Below, one piece after another: positions 26,216 to 34,355 of a DNA stretch of 58,505 nt. The position numbers were made by a program, and so were the translations under genes. Each line of letters opens with the position of its first letter. The first letter of the stretch is position 1. The DNA is from CAYQQK01 sp964420065 (GTDB lineage Bacteria; Bacillota; Dethiobacteria; DTU022): positions 1-58,505 of the forward strand of contig CAYQQK010000013.1 of NCBI GenBank assembly GCA_964420065.1, in the 5' to 3' direction. Under the pieces are notes generated by a model. The model did not search any database. It worked only from the letters and a program-made list of their open reading frames with translations, and had not been told where the DNA came from.

Positions 26216-27318
26216 TGCAATACGATTATCTCATCGTGGGTGCGGGCCTCTTCGGTTCTGTTTTTGCTTGCGAAGCGAGACGGCGGGGCCAAAAATGTTT
26301 GGTGATCGACAAACGCAACCACGCCGGCGGCAATGTTTACTGCGCCTCCGTCGCGGGGATCAATGTCCACCAATACGGCGCTCATATCTTTCATACCGAC
26401 AACGAAGCGGTATGGCGCTATATGAACCGGTTTGCCACGTTTAATCACTTTATCAACAGTCCCCTCGCTATCTACCGGGATGAACTATACAATTTACCGT
26501 TCAACATGAATACCTTCAGCAAAATGTGGGGCATCAAAACCCCGGCTCAGGCCCGGGCAATCATCGCCGAGCAGATCCGGGAACTGAACATCACCACGCC
26601 GGCAAACCTGGAAGAACAGGCACTGGCCCTGGTCGGCCGGGATGTTTATGAAAAACTGATCAAAGGGTACACGGAAAAACAATGGGGCCGCCCTTGCCCG
26701 GAACTGCCTGCTTTCATTATCAAAAGGCTGCCTTTACGGTTCACCTATGACAATAACTACTTTCACGACCGTTTTCAGGGTATTCCCGTGGGAGGTTACA
26801 CCGCGTTGATCCAAAAAATGCTTGCCGGGGTTGAAGTCCGGCTGGACACCGACTATTTTGACTGGATCCGCTCCGGCGCCGGTGCGGCTGCAAAAATCGT
26901 TTTTACCGGGCCGATCGACGCTTTTTTCGGATACAGGCTGGGCCCCCTGGAATACCGCTCCCTGCGCTTCGAGCAGGCACACCTTGACTGTGACAATTAC
27001 CAGGGTAATGCGGTCGTCAATTACACCGACCGGCAGGTGCCGTATACCCGGATCATCGAACATAAACATTTTGAGTTCGGCACGCAACCGACAACGGTGA
27101 TCTCGCGAGAATATCCTTCCGAATGGCGGCCCGGTGACGAACCATATTACCCGATCAACAATGAAAAAAACAACGCCCTCTACCGGGCGTACGCCCAACT
27201 TGCCGCGGCGAAAAACAATGTTATCTTCGGCGGCCGGCTCGGCAGCTACCGTTATTACAATATGGACGAGGTGGTTGAGGCGGCGCTCAAGGCAGTTTCG
27301 CTTGAGTTTGGCGCGTAA
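26215..27318 (+). CDS. glf: UDP-galactopyranose mutase
   Basis: FAD enzyme converting UDP-galactopyranose to UDP-galactofuranose. The 367-residue protein starts YDYLIVGAGLFGSVFACEARRRGQKCLVIDKRNHAGGN (FAD fold) and shows the family words QYGAHIFHTDN, LPFNMNTFSKMWG, KGYTEKQWGRP, RFTYDNNYFHDRFQGIPVGGY, YPINNEKNNALYRAY and FGGRLGSYRYYNMD. Length is normal. It predicts galactofuranose in the exported glycan. It overlaps the DUF4422 gene by one base. Confidence 0.95.
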   Translation: MQYDYLIVGAGLFGSVFACEARRRGQKCLVIDKRNHAGGNVYCASVAGINVHQYGAHIFHTDNEAVWRYMNRFATFNHFINSPLAIYRDELYNLPFNMNTFSKMWGIKTPAQARAIIAEQIRELNITTPANLEEQALALVGRDVYEKLIKGYTEKQWGRPCPELPAFIIKRLPLRFTYDNNYFHDRFQGIPVGGYTALIQKMLAGVEVRLDTDYFDWIRSGAGAAAKIVFTGPIDAFFGYRLGPLEYRSLRFEQAHLDCDNYQGNAVVNYTDRQVPYTRIIEHKHFEFGTQPTTVISREYPSEWRPGDEPYYPINNEKNNALYRAYAQLAAAKNNVIFGGRLGSYRYYNMDEVVEAALKAVSLEFGA

Positions 27319-27368
27319 CGGTTTCGAACAGCTACGGCCGGTAAAACATGTCAAAGGAGCCTGCCCAA

Positions 27369-28175
27369 GTGCAAACCAGTATTTTTGCCGGCGGTGAACT
27401 AGTGAACATCTTCCGGCGCATGCGCAAACACCGGTTTTTATTTGAAGAACTGGTCAAGCGAGATTTCAAAAAGAAATACAAACGAACCGTTCTGGGTATC
27501 GTTTGGAGTATGCTCGCCCCGTTGTTAACCCTGCTGGTCATGTTTCTGGTGTTTACCCAGTTTTTCGGAAGGGACACCCCGCACTTCGTGGTCTACATGT
27601 TTTCCGGTAACCTGATCTTTTTTTATTACCGGGAATCGACCGGCGGGGGCATGACCGCCCTGGTCAATAACGCCCCCATTTTCACCCGGGTCAATGTGCC
27701 CAAATACATGTTTTTGCTTTCCAAAAATGTCTCTTCGCTGATCAATTTTTTACTGACCCTGATCATCTATTTTTGTTTTGTCGCCATCGACGGGCTTCAG
27801 TTTACCTGGAAATTTTTTATGCTCATTTATCCGGTGCTTTGCTTGCTTGCCTTCAATGTCGGTCTCGGCTTGATTTTGTCCGCCCTGTACGTGATCTTCA
27901 AAGACATGGAGTACCTCTACAATGTTTTCACGACCCTGTTAATGTATTTGTCGGCGATATTTTATAACATCAATGCTTTCCCGGCCAAAGCCCAGGGCCT
28001 GTTTTATCTTAACCCGATTTTTGTCTACATCACCTATTTCCGGCGAATTGTCATCGATAGTACGATCCCGTCGTTGAACTATCATTTGCTTTGCGGGTTT
28101 TACGCCCTGGCGGTCCTTGTAATCGGCGGCTACATTTATAAAAAATACAATTACATCTTTCTCTATTATGTCTAA
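27369..28175 (+). CDS. wzm: ABC-2 polysaccharide export permease (Wzm/TagG type)
   Basis: Integral membrane protein of 268 residues with about six membrane segments. FRRMRKHRFLFEELVKRDFKKKYKRTVLGIVWSMLAPL is the typical N-terminal helix with a conserved RDxKxxYkxtvLGxxWs pattern. I favour the GTG at 27369 because AAAGGAG lies 9 nt upstream; an in-frame ATG at 27348 has no site. It pairs with the ATPase gene 12 bp downstream to export a lipid-linked glycan across the membrane. Confidence 0.88.
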   Translation: MQTSIFAGGELVNIFRRMRKHRFLFEELVKRDFKKKYKRTVLGIVWSMLAPLLTLLVMFLVFTQFFGRDTPHFVVYMFSGNLIFFYYRESTGGGMTALVNNAPIFTRVNVPKYMFLLSKNVSSLINFLLTLIIYFCFVAIDGLQFTWKFFMLIYPVLCLLAFNVGLGLILSALYVIFKDMEYLYNVFTTLLMYLSAIFYNINAFPAKAQGLFYLNPIFVYITYFRRIVIDSTIPSLNYHLLCGFYALAVLVIGGYIYKKYNYIFLYYV

Positions 28176-28187
28176 AAGGAATCGATC

Positions 28188-28922
28188 ATGGTCGTCAACA
28201 TTTGCAACGTTTCCGTTCGATACATTACCGGTGATTTAAAGGAGATCGGGATCAAAGAATTTATCTTGCGCAAAATACAGGGAGAGTACCGGGTCAACGA
28301 ATTCTGGGCGGTGAACAATGTTACGTTTTCTCTAAAAAAAGGGGATTTATGCGGCATCATCGGCACCAACGGCGCCGGGAAAACAACCCTGTTAAAAGTG
28401 ATTACCGGCATCATGGTTCCGACCCGGGGCCGCGCTGAGGTGCACGGCACCATCGCCGCGCTGCTGGAGCTGGGTTCCGGTTTTGACGGGGATTTAACGG
28501 TGCACGAAAACACCTATTTGCGCGGCGCGATGCTCGGCTATACCCGCGCTTTTATGAACAAGATGTACCGGCACATTATTGCGTTTGCCGAGCTTGAAAA
28601 GTTTCAGGATCGCCCCTTTAAACAGCTTTCGTCGGGTATGAAATCGCGGCTGGCCTTTTCGATTGCCTGCCTCGTTAACCCTGATATATTGATCCTGGAC
28701 GAGGTGATGGCCGTTGGTGACGGCGCTTTCCGAAAAAAAAGCGAGGCGCAGATGATGGAGATCATCCAAAGCGGCGTGACGACGCTCCTGGTATCCCATT
28801 CGCTTGATCAGATCCGAAGGCTGTGCAATAAAGTGCTCTGGCTGGACAAAGGCAAGCAGATTGCATTCGGGGAAACAAAAACCGTTTGTGACCGCTACGA
28901 AGCTTTTTTGGCGAAAAAATAA
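28188..28922 (+). CDS. wzt: ABC polysaccharide export ATPase (Wzt/TagH type, short form)
   Basis: A 244-residue ATPase with IIGTNGAGKTTLLKVITG (Walker A), KQLSSGMKSRLAFSIA (signature), PDILILDEVMAVGD (Walker B) and VSHS (switch His). The short length leaves no C-terminal carbohydrate-binding domain as in O9a-type Wzt, so export probably does not depend on a modified chain end. Start ATG follows AAAAGGA. The convergent sugar-transferase gene ends 18 bp further on. Confidence 0.9.
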   Translation: MVVNICNVSVRYITGDLKEIGIKEFILRKIQGEYRVNEFWAVNNVTFSLKKGDLCGIIGTNGAGKTTLLKVITGIMVPTRGRAEVHGTIAALLELGSGFDGDLTVHENTYLRGAMLGYTRAFMNKMYRHIIAFAELEKFQDRPFKQLSSGMKSRLAFSIACLVNPDILILDEVMAVGDGAFRKKSEAQMMEIIQSGVTTLLVSHSLDQIRRLCNKVLWLDKGKQIAFGETKTVCDRYEAFLAKK

Positions 28923-28939
28923 AATAGCCGGGCCTCTTC

Positions 28940-30478
28940 CTAGTGGGCGCCCTGCCCCTGCAAGACGACCCCGATCGTTTTCAGCAAGACGATCAGATCC
29001 AGCCAGAGAGACCAGTTACGCATATAAAGAACGTCCAGGTACAGGCGGCCGGCAAAATCGATCCGGTTGCGGCCGCTGACTTGCCAAAGCCCGGTCAGGC
29101 CGGGCTTGGCTACCGTAATTTCATCCAGCCAGCGACCGATCTGTTCCTTTTCGCGGGGCAGGTAGGGCCGGGGCCCGACCAGACTCATGCGGCCGGCGAT
29201 GACATGGATCAGCTGGGGCAGCTCATCCAAGCTAAAGCGGCGCAAGATCCACCCCCCCCTGGTAACCCGGGGATCGTAACCCCGCAACTTGTTAAATTCG
29301 GCCCATTCCCGGCGGGCCTCGGCATTGGCAGCGAGGTGTTCATGCAGCAATCTCTCGTTGTCGGGATGCATTGTGCGAAACTTGAGCAGGTGGAAGATGC
29401 GCCCTCCCTGGCCCATTCTTTCCTGTCGAAAAAAAACAGGCCCCGGGGAATTAAACTTTGCCACCGCGGCGGCCAACAACAGCAGCGGCACGAAGAGCAC
29501 CAGCAGCACCGTCCCCGCCGTTAAATCAAAAGCCCTTTTTGCGGTCCGGTTAAACGAAGACTTGAGGCGGTTGCGCACATGCAGCAGCAGGGCTTGCTCT
29601 TCCAGAAACGAGGTCACTTCCAGGCCACTCAGGGGCAAGCCGAAGAGGTCAGGGACCAAGATGAGGCTGTTCACCTGCAGCAAAAAACGGTTGCTCAGCT
29701 CGACCAGCTTTTCCGGAGGCGCCCCCTGGGAGACGAGGATGACCTCCCGCACCCCTGTGGCCGCGATCACCCGGTCGGCGTCGTCAAGAGTACCCAGAAC
29801 CGGAATCGGCCCCCGGGCGAAAGAAAGGAGGGCGGGAAAGATGGCCGACTCCGTCTTTTCCCCGCCGGTCAGGATGCCGGCAATGGTGTAACCCATGGTT
29901 TTCTCCCGGGCCAACGCCCGGGCGACCAGGGCAGCATGGTCGCCGGAACCGGCCAACAAGACAGCACGGCTCCAGAGGCCGCACCGGATCAACGCCTGCT
30001 TACCGGCAAACCGGAACAGGGGAACCAGAAATACCGCCCCGAGCCAAACCAAAACCACCAGGGGGCGGGAAATGTTTTCACTTAACTTGGAAAGATAAAG
30101 GATCAAGACCGAGATAATCACGGCCAGCGTCAGCGCACGCACAATTCTTTTGACCTCGGTCCAAAAAGGAAGCCGACGGCTGTAAAGTTTTTCATAGGCC
30201 AGGGCAAAAATTGCGATCAGAGGCATCCACCAGATGTTATCGAGCGTGCTGGAAAGAAGCGCCCGGCTCAAACCGGGTAATAGCCGGGACAAAAGGTAAA
30301 TGCGGACGGTGAAAGCTGCACCAAGACTGAAGACCATTGCCGCCAGATCCAGGAACAGCAATAGAGCTACCGCCACCGCCTCCCGGACGGCAGAAACGGT
30401 AGGAGAGAGGCCGGCCCGGGGCGACCGTGTTTCGGGCGATGTTTTCGTTAATGGCAAGTCCGACACTTTTACGGGCAA
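28940..30478 (-). CDS. Undecaprenyl-phosphate sugar phosphotransferase (polyprenyl glycosylphosphotransferase)
   Basis: A 512-residue enzyme that puts the first sugar-1-phosphate on undecaprenyl phosphate. The first part has four to five membrane helices (about residues 30-150), then a Rossmann-like CoA-binding-type domain (VLLAGSGDHAALVARALA). The C-terminal sugar transferase domain (from about 315) has FDLTAGTVLLVLFVPLLLL, SPGPVFFRQERMGQGGRIFHLLKFRTM, LRRFSLDELPQLIHVIAGRMSLVGPRPYLP and KPGLTGLWQVSGRN. Start TTG at 30478 follows AGAGGT. It is convergent to the export operon and is the likely initiator of its glycan. Confidence 0.9.
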   Translation of the reverse strand: MPVKVSDLPLTKTSPETRSPRAGLSPTVSAVREAVAVALLLFLDLAAMVFSLGAAFTVRIYLLSRLLPGLSRALLSSTLDNIWWMPLIAIFALAYEKLYSRRLPFWTEVKRIVRALTLAVIISVLILYLSKLSENISRPLVVLVWLGAVFLVPLFRFAGKQALIRCGLWSRAVLLAGSGDHAALVARALAREKTMGYTIAGILTGGEKTESAIFPALLSFARGPIPVLGTLDDADRVIAATGVREVILVSQGAPPEKLVELSNRFLLQVNSLILVPDLFGLPLSGLEVTSFLEEQALLLHVRNRLKSSFNRTAKRAFDLTAGTVLLVLFVPLLLLAAAVAKFNSPGPVFFRQERMGQGGRIFHLLKFRTMHPDNERLLHEHLAANAEARREWAEFNKLRGYDPRVTRGGWILRRFSLDELPQLIHVIAGRMSLVGPRPYLPREKEQIGRWLDEITVAKPGLTGLWQVSGRNRIDFAGRLYLDVLYMRNWSLWLDLIVLLKTIGVVLQGQGAH

Positions 30479-30702
30479 GGCGCTGACCTCTTTGTCTCTT
30501 TTTCAGGCTCCTGGTATTTTCGTGTAATGATTTCGCCGGTTTTGGCAGAAAACCTTTTCAGCGAGGGGCGGCGCGGTGGTAAAATGAACAAAAAGTCCGG
30601 TCCGCTCAAAGCAAAAACTTTGCGGCAATATTGGAAAAATATGCTTGCTATTTCCCTTCCGCCATGATATGTTTTTGGTTAGCGGTAAGGAGTGATGCCT
30701 TC

Positions 30703-31137
30703 ATGACTGAACGGGAACTGCTTGAGCTTATTGCCGTCCAAGTCGGCAAACTAACGCAGGATGTCGATCTAATCAAGTCGACCATGGCCACCAAAGCTGA
30801 ACTCGAAGAGATCAGAAACACCATGGCCACCAAGAAGGACATCGAAAAGATCTGGGCCACCATGGACACCTTGGCTACCAAAGCTGAACTCGAAGAGATT
30901 AGAAACACCATGGCCACCAAGAAGGACATCGAAAAGATCTGGGCCACCATGGACACCTTGGCTACCAAAGCTGAACTCGAAACTGTCAAGGCCATTGTTC
31001 TTCGGATCGAGCATGATCACGGTGAAAAACTGGGGGCCCTGTTTGATGCTTACCAGGTTCACTCGGAAAGGTTGGACCGGATAGAAAAAATAATAGCCCG
31101 GCATGAGGAGATCTTGTTGGGAAGGCATTTAAGTTAA
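30703..31137 (+). CDS. Small repeat-bearing coiled-coil protein
   Basis: A hydrophilic protein of 144 residues from the ATG at 30703 (AAGGAG at 10 nt). It starts MTERELLELIAVQVGKLTQDVDLIKSTM, then has two exact 29-residue repeats of the type ATKAELEEIRNTMATKKDIEKIWATMDTL and part of a third, with a heptad-like pattern, and ends RLDRIEKIIARHEEILLG. No catalytic motif. Repeat copy number could vary between strains. Its stop overlaps the convergent oxidoreductase stop by 9 bp. Function unknown. Confidence 0.75.
   Translation: MTERELLELIAVQVGKLTQDVDLIKSTMATKAELEEIRNTMATKKDIEKIWATMDTLATKAELEEIRNTMATKKDIEKIWATMDTLATKAELETVKAIVLRIEHDHGEKLGALFDAYQVHSERLDRIEKIIARHEEILLGRHLS
30784..30957 (+). repeat. 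Two tandem 87-bp coding repeats
   Basis: 30784-30870 and 30871-30957 are nearly identical in DNA and encode the same 29-residue unit; a partial third unit follows. The period is a multiple of three, so gain or loss of units keeps the frame. Confidence 0.85.
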
Positions 31138-32253
31138 CAATTCGGCCACCATCCGCGCGATGCTCAAACAGGCGGTCAGGCCGGGAGATTCGATCCCGAT
31201 CAAATTAACCAGGCCGGGCAGCCCGCGAGGGGTTTCATCACAGATCAGAAAATCACGGAAGGGTTGGCCCGGGCCCTGCAACTTCGGGCGTATCCCGGCC
31301 ATCTCCGGTTCCAGATCGTTCAGCACCAGGAACGGTAAAATTTGCCGTACCGTTTCGTAGAAGTCGCGGGCGTGGGCGGCCTCAACAGTGTAATCCACCC
31401 GATCAAGATAAATCAGGTTCGGTCCAAGGCGCATCCGCCCGTCGAGGGTTTTCGTGACATGGATGCCCAATCCCGCCAGGTCCGCCGGCGGCGGCGGATA
31501 AACGAGGCGGCTTACCAGGCGGGCCTTGGCCGGGGGAACGCTGAAATACTCACCCTTGCCGAGGTAGGTCCGATAGCCGGCCCGGTCGAGATCGATCCCG
31601 CAACCGGCGGCAATCCGGGCCGCCGCCAGACCGGCGCAATTGATGATCCGTTCCCCCCAAAGAGCGTCCCTGCTTCCATCCGGATTGATCAGATCGACCC
31701 GGTAGCCGGTCCCGGAAGTTTCGATCCGGGTCACGGTATGGCGGTAGGCCGGTAAGACCCCGCCCTGCACCGCCTGCCATTCCAGCTGAGCCATTAAGGC
31801 ATGGGAATCTACCACCCCAGTAGTAGGGGACCAGATTGCCCCGGCCGTACGAAGATGGGGTTCCAAAGCGGCAACCCGGTTTTGCCCAAAGAATTCCAGG
31901 CCGGTGACACCGTTCCGGCGTGCCTGTTCCGCCAGCGCTTCCAGCCCGGGCAGATCCCCCCGATCACGGGCGACGATCAGCTTGCCGCTGCGCCGGTAAC
32001 CGACCCCGTGTTGAACACAAAAAGCGTAGAGAAGACGGTTTCCCTCGACACAAAGGCGGGCCTTGAGGCTGCCGGCGGGGTAATAGAGCCCGGCATGGAT
32101 AACCTCGCTATTGCGGCTCGATGTTTCTTGCCCGAACTTGCCGTTCCGCTCTAGAAGCACAATGGCCCGTCCGGGGCAGCGCCGGGCCAGCTCTCCCGCC
32201 ACCGCCAGCCCGACCACGCCGGCGCCGACTAGAACGAGATCCACCTGTTCCAT
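31129..32253 (-). CDS. lhgO: FAD-dependent oxidoreductase, L-2-hydroxyglutarate oxidase-like
   Basis: A 374-residue DAO-fold flavoprotein: VDLVLVGAGVVGLAVAGELARR (residues 4-25), ETSSRNSEVIHAGLYYPAGSLKARLC (a mark of the LhgO/YgaF group), TGVVDSHALMAQLEWQAV and HVTKTLDGRMRLGPN. I start at ATG 32253 with GGGAGGAA at 7 nt; the longer frame to 32442 is translated C/G-rich repeat. LhgO oxidises L-2-hydroxyglutarate to 2-oxoglutarate, with electrons to the quinone pool; no partner gene is seen here. Confidence 0.85.
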   Translation of the reverse strand: MEQVDLVLVGAGVVGLAVAGELARRCPGRAIVLLERNGKFGQETSSRNSEVIHAGLYYPAGSLKARLCVEGNRLLYAFCVQHGVGYRRSGKLIVARDRGDLPGLEALAEQARRNGVTGLEFFGQNRVAALEPHLRTAGAIWSPTTGVVDSHALMAQLEWQAVQGGVLPAYRHTVTRIETSGTGYRVDLINPDGSRDALWGERIINCAGLAAARIAAGCGIDLDRAGYRTYLGKGEYFSVPPAKARLVSRLVYPPPPADLAGLGIHVTKTLDGRMRLGPNLIYLDRVDYTVEAAHARDFYETVRQILPFLVLNDLEPEMAGIRPKLQGPGQPFRDFLICDETPRGLPGLVNLIGIESPGLTACLSIARMVAELLT

Positions 32254-32345
32254 GGTGATTCCTCCCCGCAGGGGTGCTTGCAGTCTGATTTGTTTGCTAT
32301 GAGTAAGATTAAAGTCCGACGTTTGCAGTTCCTGCTGCGGGGCGC

Positions 32346-32526
32346 CCCCCCTCACCCTAACCCTCTCCCCCCAGCAGGGGGGAGAGGGGACAAAGGTTCT
32401 CCTCCCCCTCCCCTTTGAGAGGGAGGGAGGGGTGGAGGACACTTTATCGTCACCCCCCTCACCCTAACCCTCTCCCCCCGGCAGGGGGAGAGGGGATGAA
32501 AACCTCTCACCCCAGAGGGAGAGTAG
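32346..32526. repeat. C/G-rich palindromic repeats, about three units
   Basis: Units such as CCCTAACCCTCTCCCC plus GGGGGGAGAGGGG form hairpins at 32353-32390, 32401-32435 and 32457-32495. They belong to the same family as the other C/G-rich repeats of the window and create a false N-terminal extension of the oxidoreductase gene. Confidence 0.75.
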
Positions 32527-32534
32527 GAGAAAAA

Positions 32535-32562
32535 AATACAGGGGCTTGCCCCTGTATATAAA
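32535..32562. terminator. Hairpin, possible terminator
   Basis: ATACAGGGGC (32536-32545), TT, GCCCCTGTAT (32548-32557) is a perfect 10-bp stem with a two-base loop. The flank is A-rich on the left and ATAAAA on the right, so it could end transcripts from the right-hand side on the minus strand; the T run (minus) is TTTTTT at 32535-32530. Confidence 0.5.
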
Positions 32563-32729
32563 ATGGTAGGAGGTTAGGTTTGGATTTCCCAGTGGTCAGT
32601 ATTTTCAGCCTTTTTAATCTTATTCGACGGAATCGCAGAATATCCTTCTATATTCCAAATTAAGTTTATATACTTTACATTGCGTCACCTGTCTATAAAT
32701 AATTTTTCCCCAAACGGGCATACTAACGG
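32563..32729. other. AT-rich spacer without a convincing gene
   Basis: A short frame with AGGAGG upstream (TTG at about 32579, 24 codons) is the only coding-like signal and I do not accept it as a gene. Nothing else is recognised. Confidence 0.4.
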
Positions 32730-33140
32730 CGATAACAGAGGTCTGTAACGACCGGGCCCAGGCTGCAGCGAGGTCAAGCGGCTTTTCTGCAGCCGGCCAA
32801 AGGTTGGAGTTGGGTCGGGATACGGCTCAACTTCAGCCGGCGGGAAGATCGCACCGGCTTCCGACCGGCTCCGGCCGGGCAAATAGGGCCGGCCCGGGGT
32901 CGCCGGGGAGGCGTTGCGGTCGAGCCAGGATCGGTTCCGGTTCCCGCTACTTAACGACGGGGAAATAGATGCAGCAAGAAAACCGGTCACGGCGCCATGA
33001 TCGTCACCGGTTTTCGAGGGGATAGGCACCGGTCGGGCAAAGGTTGGTGCGGGTTCCTGAATGACGAACCGGCGGGTTGTCCCGGATGCACCGGGATCCG
33101 CACCAGCCGGAGCGAAGGTCGTTACAGGCTTCTGTTTTTT
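32730..33140. repeat. Single structured element with 20-bp terminal inverted repeats
   Basis: The ends AACAGAGGTCTGTAACGACC (about 32726-32745) and the reverse complement of AACAGAAGCCTGTAACGACC (about 33117-33136) differ at two positions. Inside are many GC-rich hairpins: GAAAACCGGT...ACCGGTTTTC (32978-33015), a GGTGCGG...CCGCACC stem enclosing CCCGG...CCGGG (about 33045-33105), and AGTTGGG...CTCAACT (about 32811-32832). The right end supplies the last four codons and the stop of the zinc-ribbon gene. It could be a MITE-like element or a structured RNA; an open minus-strand frame through it looks like chance in GC-rich DNA. Confidence 0.55.
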
Positions 33141-33688
33141 ACGGGCAAACTCTCTTCCCGATTCAGGGCCGCGGCCTGGCGGGGAGCATCGTACATGACC
33201 CAGAAGTAAACCGCCAGCATCCCCCACCGGGTAAAAAACCAAGCACCGATCGCCGCCAGGAACCAGAAAAACCCCTTGCCGGGCTGTCCAATGTACATAT
33301 AGCCGGCACCGGGAAAGATGAGGTTAAGCAAGGAAGCCAGAATTGGATCTTTACGGGGGGAACGCAGCAGCAGGACCGTCGGGACGGGAGCTGGGGGCGG
33401 CTGCGGCAGCGTTTTTTCCGGTTGACCCGTTTCCCGGATCAAGGAACGGCAGTAACGGCATTTGACGGCAAAATCGCTGATCTTTTCGCCGCAGTGGGGA
33501 CAGCGTATGAACTGTTCCTTTTCGCGTTCCGGGGTTAAAGCGGGCCTGCCCGGACAGCCGTGGGTAGTGCAGCCACCGGACTTTTCCCAACAACGGGCAT
33601 GGTAAACCCGCAAGCAGGAACGGCACCAGATCGTCAGATCCTGAGGCTGAAATTCACACCCGCAAGCGCTGCAAAATTTGCGTTCCAT
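33122..33688 (-). CDS. Zinc-ribbon/RING-like membrane protein
   Basis: A 188-residue protein. Residues 5-45 have ACGCEFQPQDLTIWCRSCLRVYHARCWEKSGGC, a treble-clef or RING-like Cys/His pattern; residues 62-82 have a second zinc ribbon (CPHCGEKISDFAVKCRYC). After a Pro-rich linker come hydrophobic segments (ILASLLNLIFPGAGYMYIGQPGKGFFWFLAAIGAWFF, MLAVYFWVMYDA) like TM2-type small membrane domains. Start ATG has GGAAAGGA. The final residues NRSL and stop are encoded in the inverted repeat of the adjacent 400-bp element, so the original C-terminus may be altered. Function unknown. Confidence 0.75.
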   Translation of the reverse strand: MERKFCSACGCEFQPQDLTIWCRSCLRVYHARCWEKSGGCTTHGCPGRPALTPEREKEQFIRCPHCGEKISDFAVKCRYCRSLIRETGQPEKTLPQPPPAPVPTVLLLRSPRKDPILASLLNLIFPGAGYMYIGQPGKGFFWFLAAIGAWFFTRWGMLAVYFWVMYDAPRQAAALNREESLPVKNRSL

Positions 33689-33829
33689 GCTGATCCTTTC
33701 CTTTCATTTGTCCCTCCATTATACCACCGATGTGCCCCGGAATAAACCGCCTTTTTCTACTTGTTTGTCTTTTCAGACCCCCATGCGGCAACCGTTCAAG
33801 ATTTTACCCCGTCCCCGAGGGAAATCAAC

Positions 33830-33858
33830 TTGCGCTTTTTGCCGATAGGATTGATAAT
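33830..33858 (+). promoter_or_regulatory. Promoter upstream of hutP-like gene
   Basis: TTGCGC (33830-33835), a 17-bp spacer and GATAAT (33853-33858), about 32 bp before the ATG at 33890. Confidence 0.5.
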
Positions 33859-33889
33859 AAAAAGAAACAGTTTTGAAAGGAGACGCACC

Positions 33890-34294
33890 ATGGAAAGCCG
33901 CGATATCGCCCGGGCCGCCCTGAACATGGCCCTTTCCCCCACCCGGGAAGCCGAACAGATCATGAAAGATCAGCTCGCCGCGAGCGGGATCCGAGCCACC
34001 GCGGTCAATTACGGGGGAGAATTCATGACCTCCTTGCCCAAGTTGGTTGAACGGGCCGTGGTCGCCTCCAAAAGGGAACAACTGATCGAGAACACCCACC
34101 ACGCCGAGGGTGCGGTGGCGGGAGCAACCCGGGAAGCGTTGGTCCAGGTCATGCCCAAAGCGATGGGGCTCAACGTCGGGGGCAAGTTGGGCATCGCCCG
34201 CGGCGGGCCCCATGTCGCCATCGCCATTTTTTTCGGCATCGGCCTGCTGCACCTGAACGATGTCGCCGTGGGCCTGGGTCACCGGGCGATCTGA
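33890..34294 (+). CDS. hutP: HutP-family RNA-binding regulator
   Basis: A 134-residue protein from the ATG at 33890, with GAAAGGAGA at 6-7 nt. It resembles HutP, the L-histidine- and Mg-dependent antiterminator of the Bacillus hut operon, in size and in marks such as RAALNMALSPTREAEQIMKDQL at the N-terminus, a GG-rich loop (GGKLGIARGGPHVAIAIFFGIG) and the closing NDVAVGLGHRAI. No histidine-degradation gene is in the window, so its target is elsewhere or different. A DUF4349 lipoprotein gene follows 61 bp downstream. Confidence 0.75.
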   Translation: MESRDIARAALNMALSPTREAEQIMKDQLAASGIRATAVNYGGEFMTSLPKLVERAVVASKREQLIENTHHAEGAVAGATREALVQVMPKAMGLNVGGKLGIARGGPHVAIAIFFGIGLLHLNDVAVGLGHRAI

Positions 34295-34355
34295 ACAAAA
34301 AGGGGAACATTTACACCCGCCCGGCAGTCTATAGGAAAAAGGAGATGAGGGGAAA

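Noticed and set aside
9360..30500. att-type duplication of the tRNA-Pro 3' end marking an integrated element
   Set aside because: I found no second copy of the tRNA end and no integrase gene by reading; a computed search would be needed to settle it.
32254..32442. N-terminal extension of the L-2-hydroxyglutarate oxidase-like protein
   Set aside because: Translated C/G-rich repeat; the FAD motif follows directly after the ATG at 32253 with GGGAGGAA upstream.
32685..33242. 185-residue minus-strand frame
   Set aside because: It overlaps the zinc-ribbon gene in another frame and runs through the hairpin-rich element; composition is Pro/Arg/Ser-rich without any domain. Treated as chance in GC-rich DNA.
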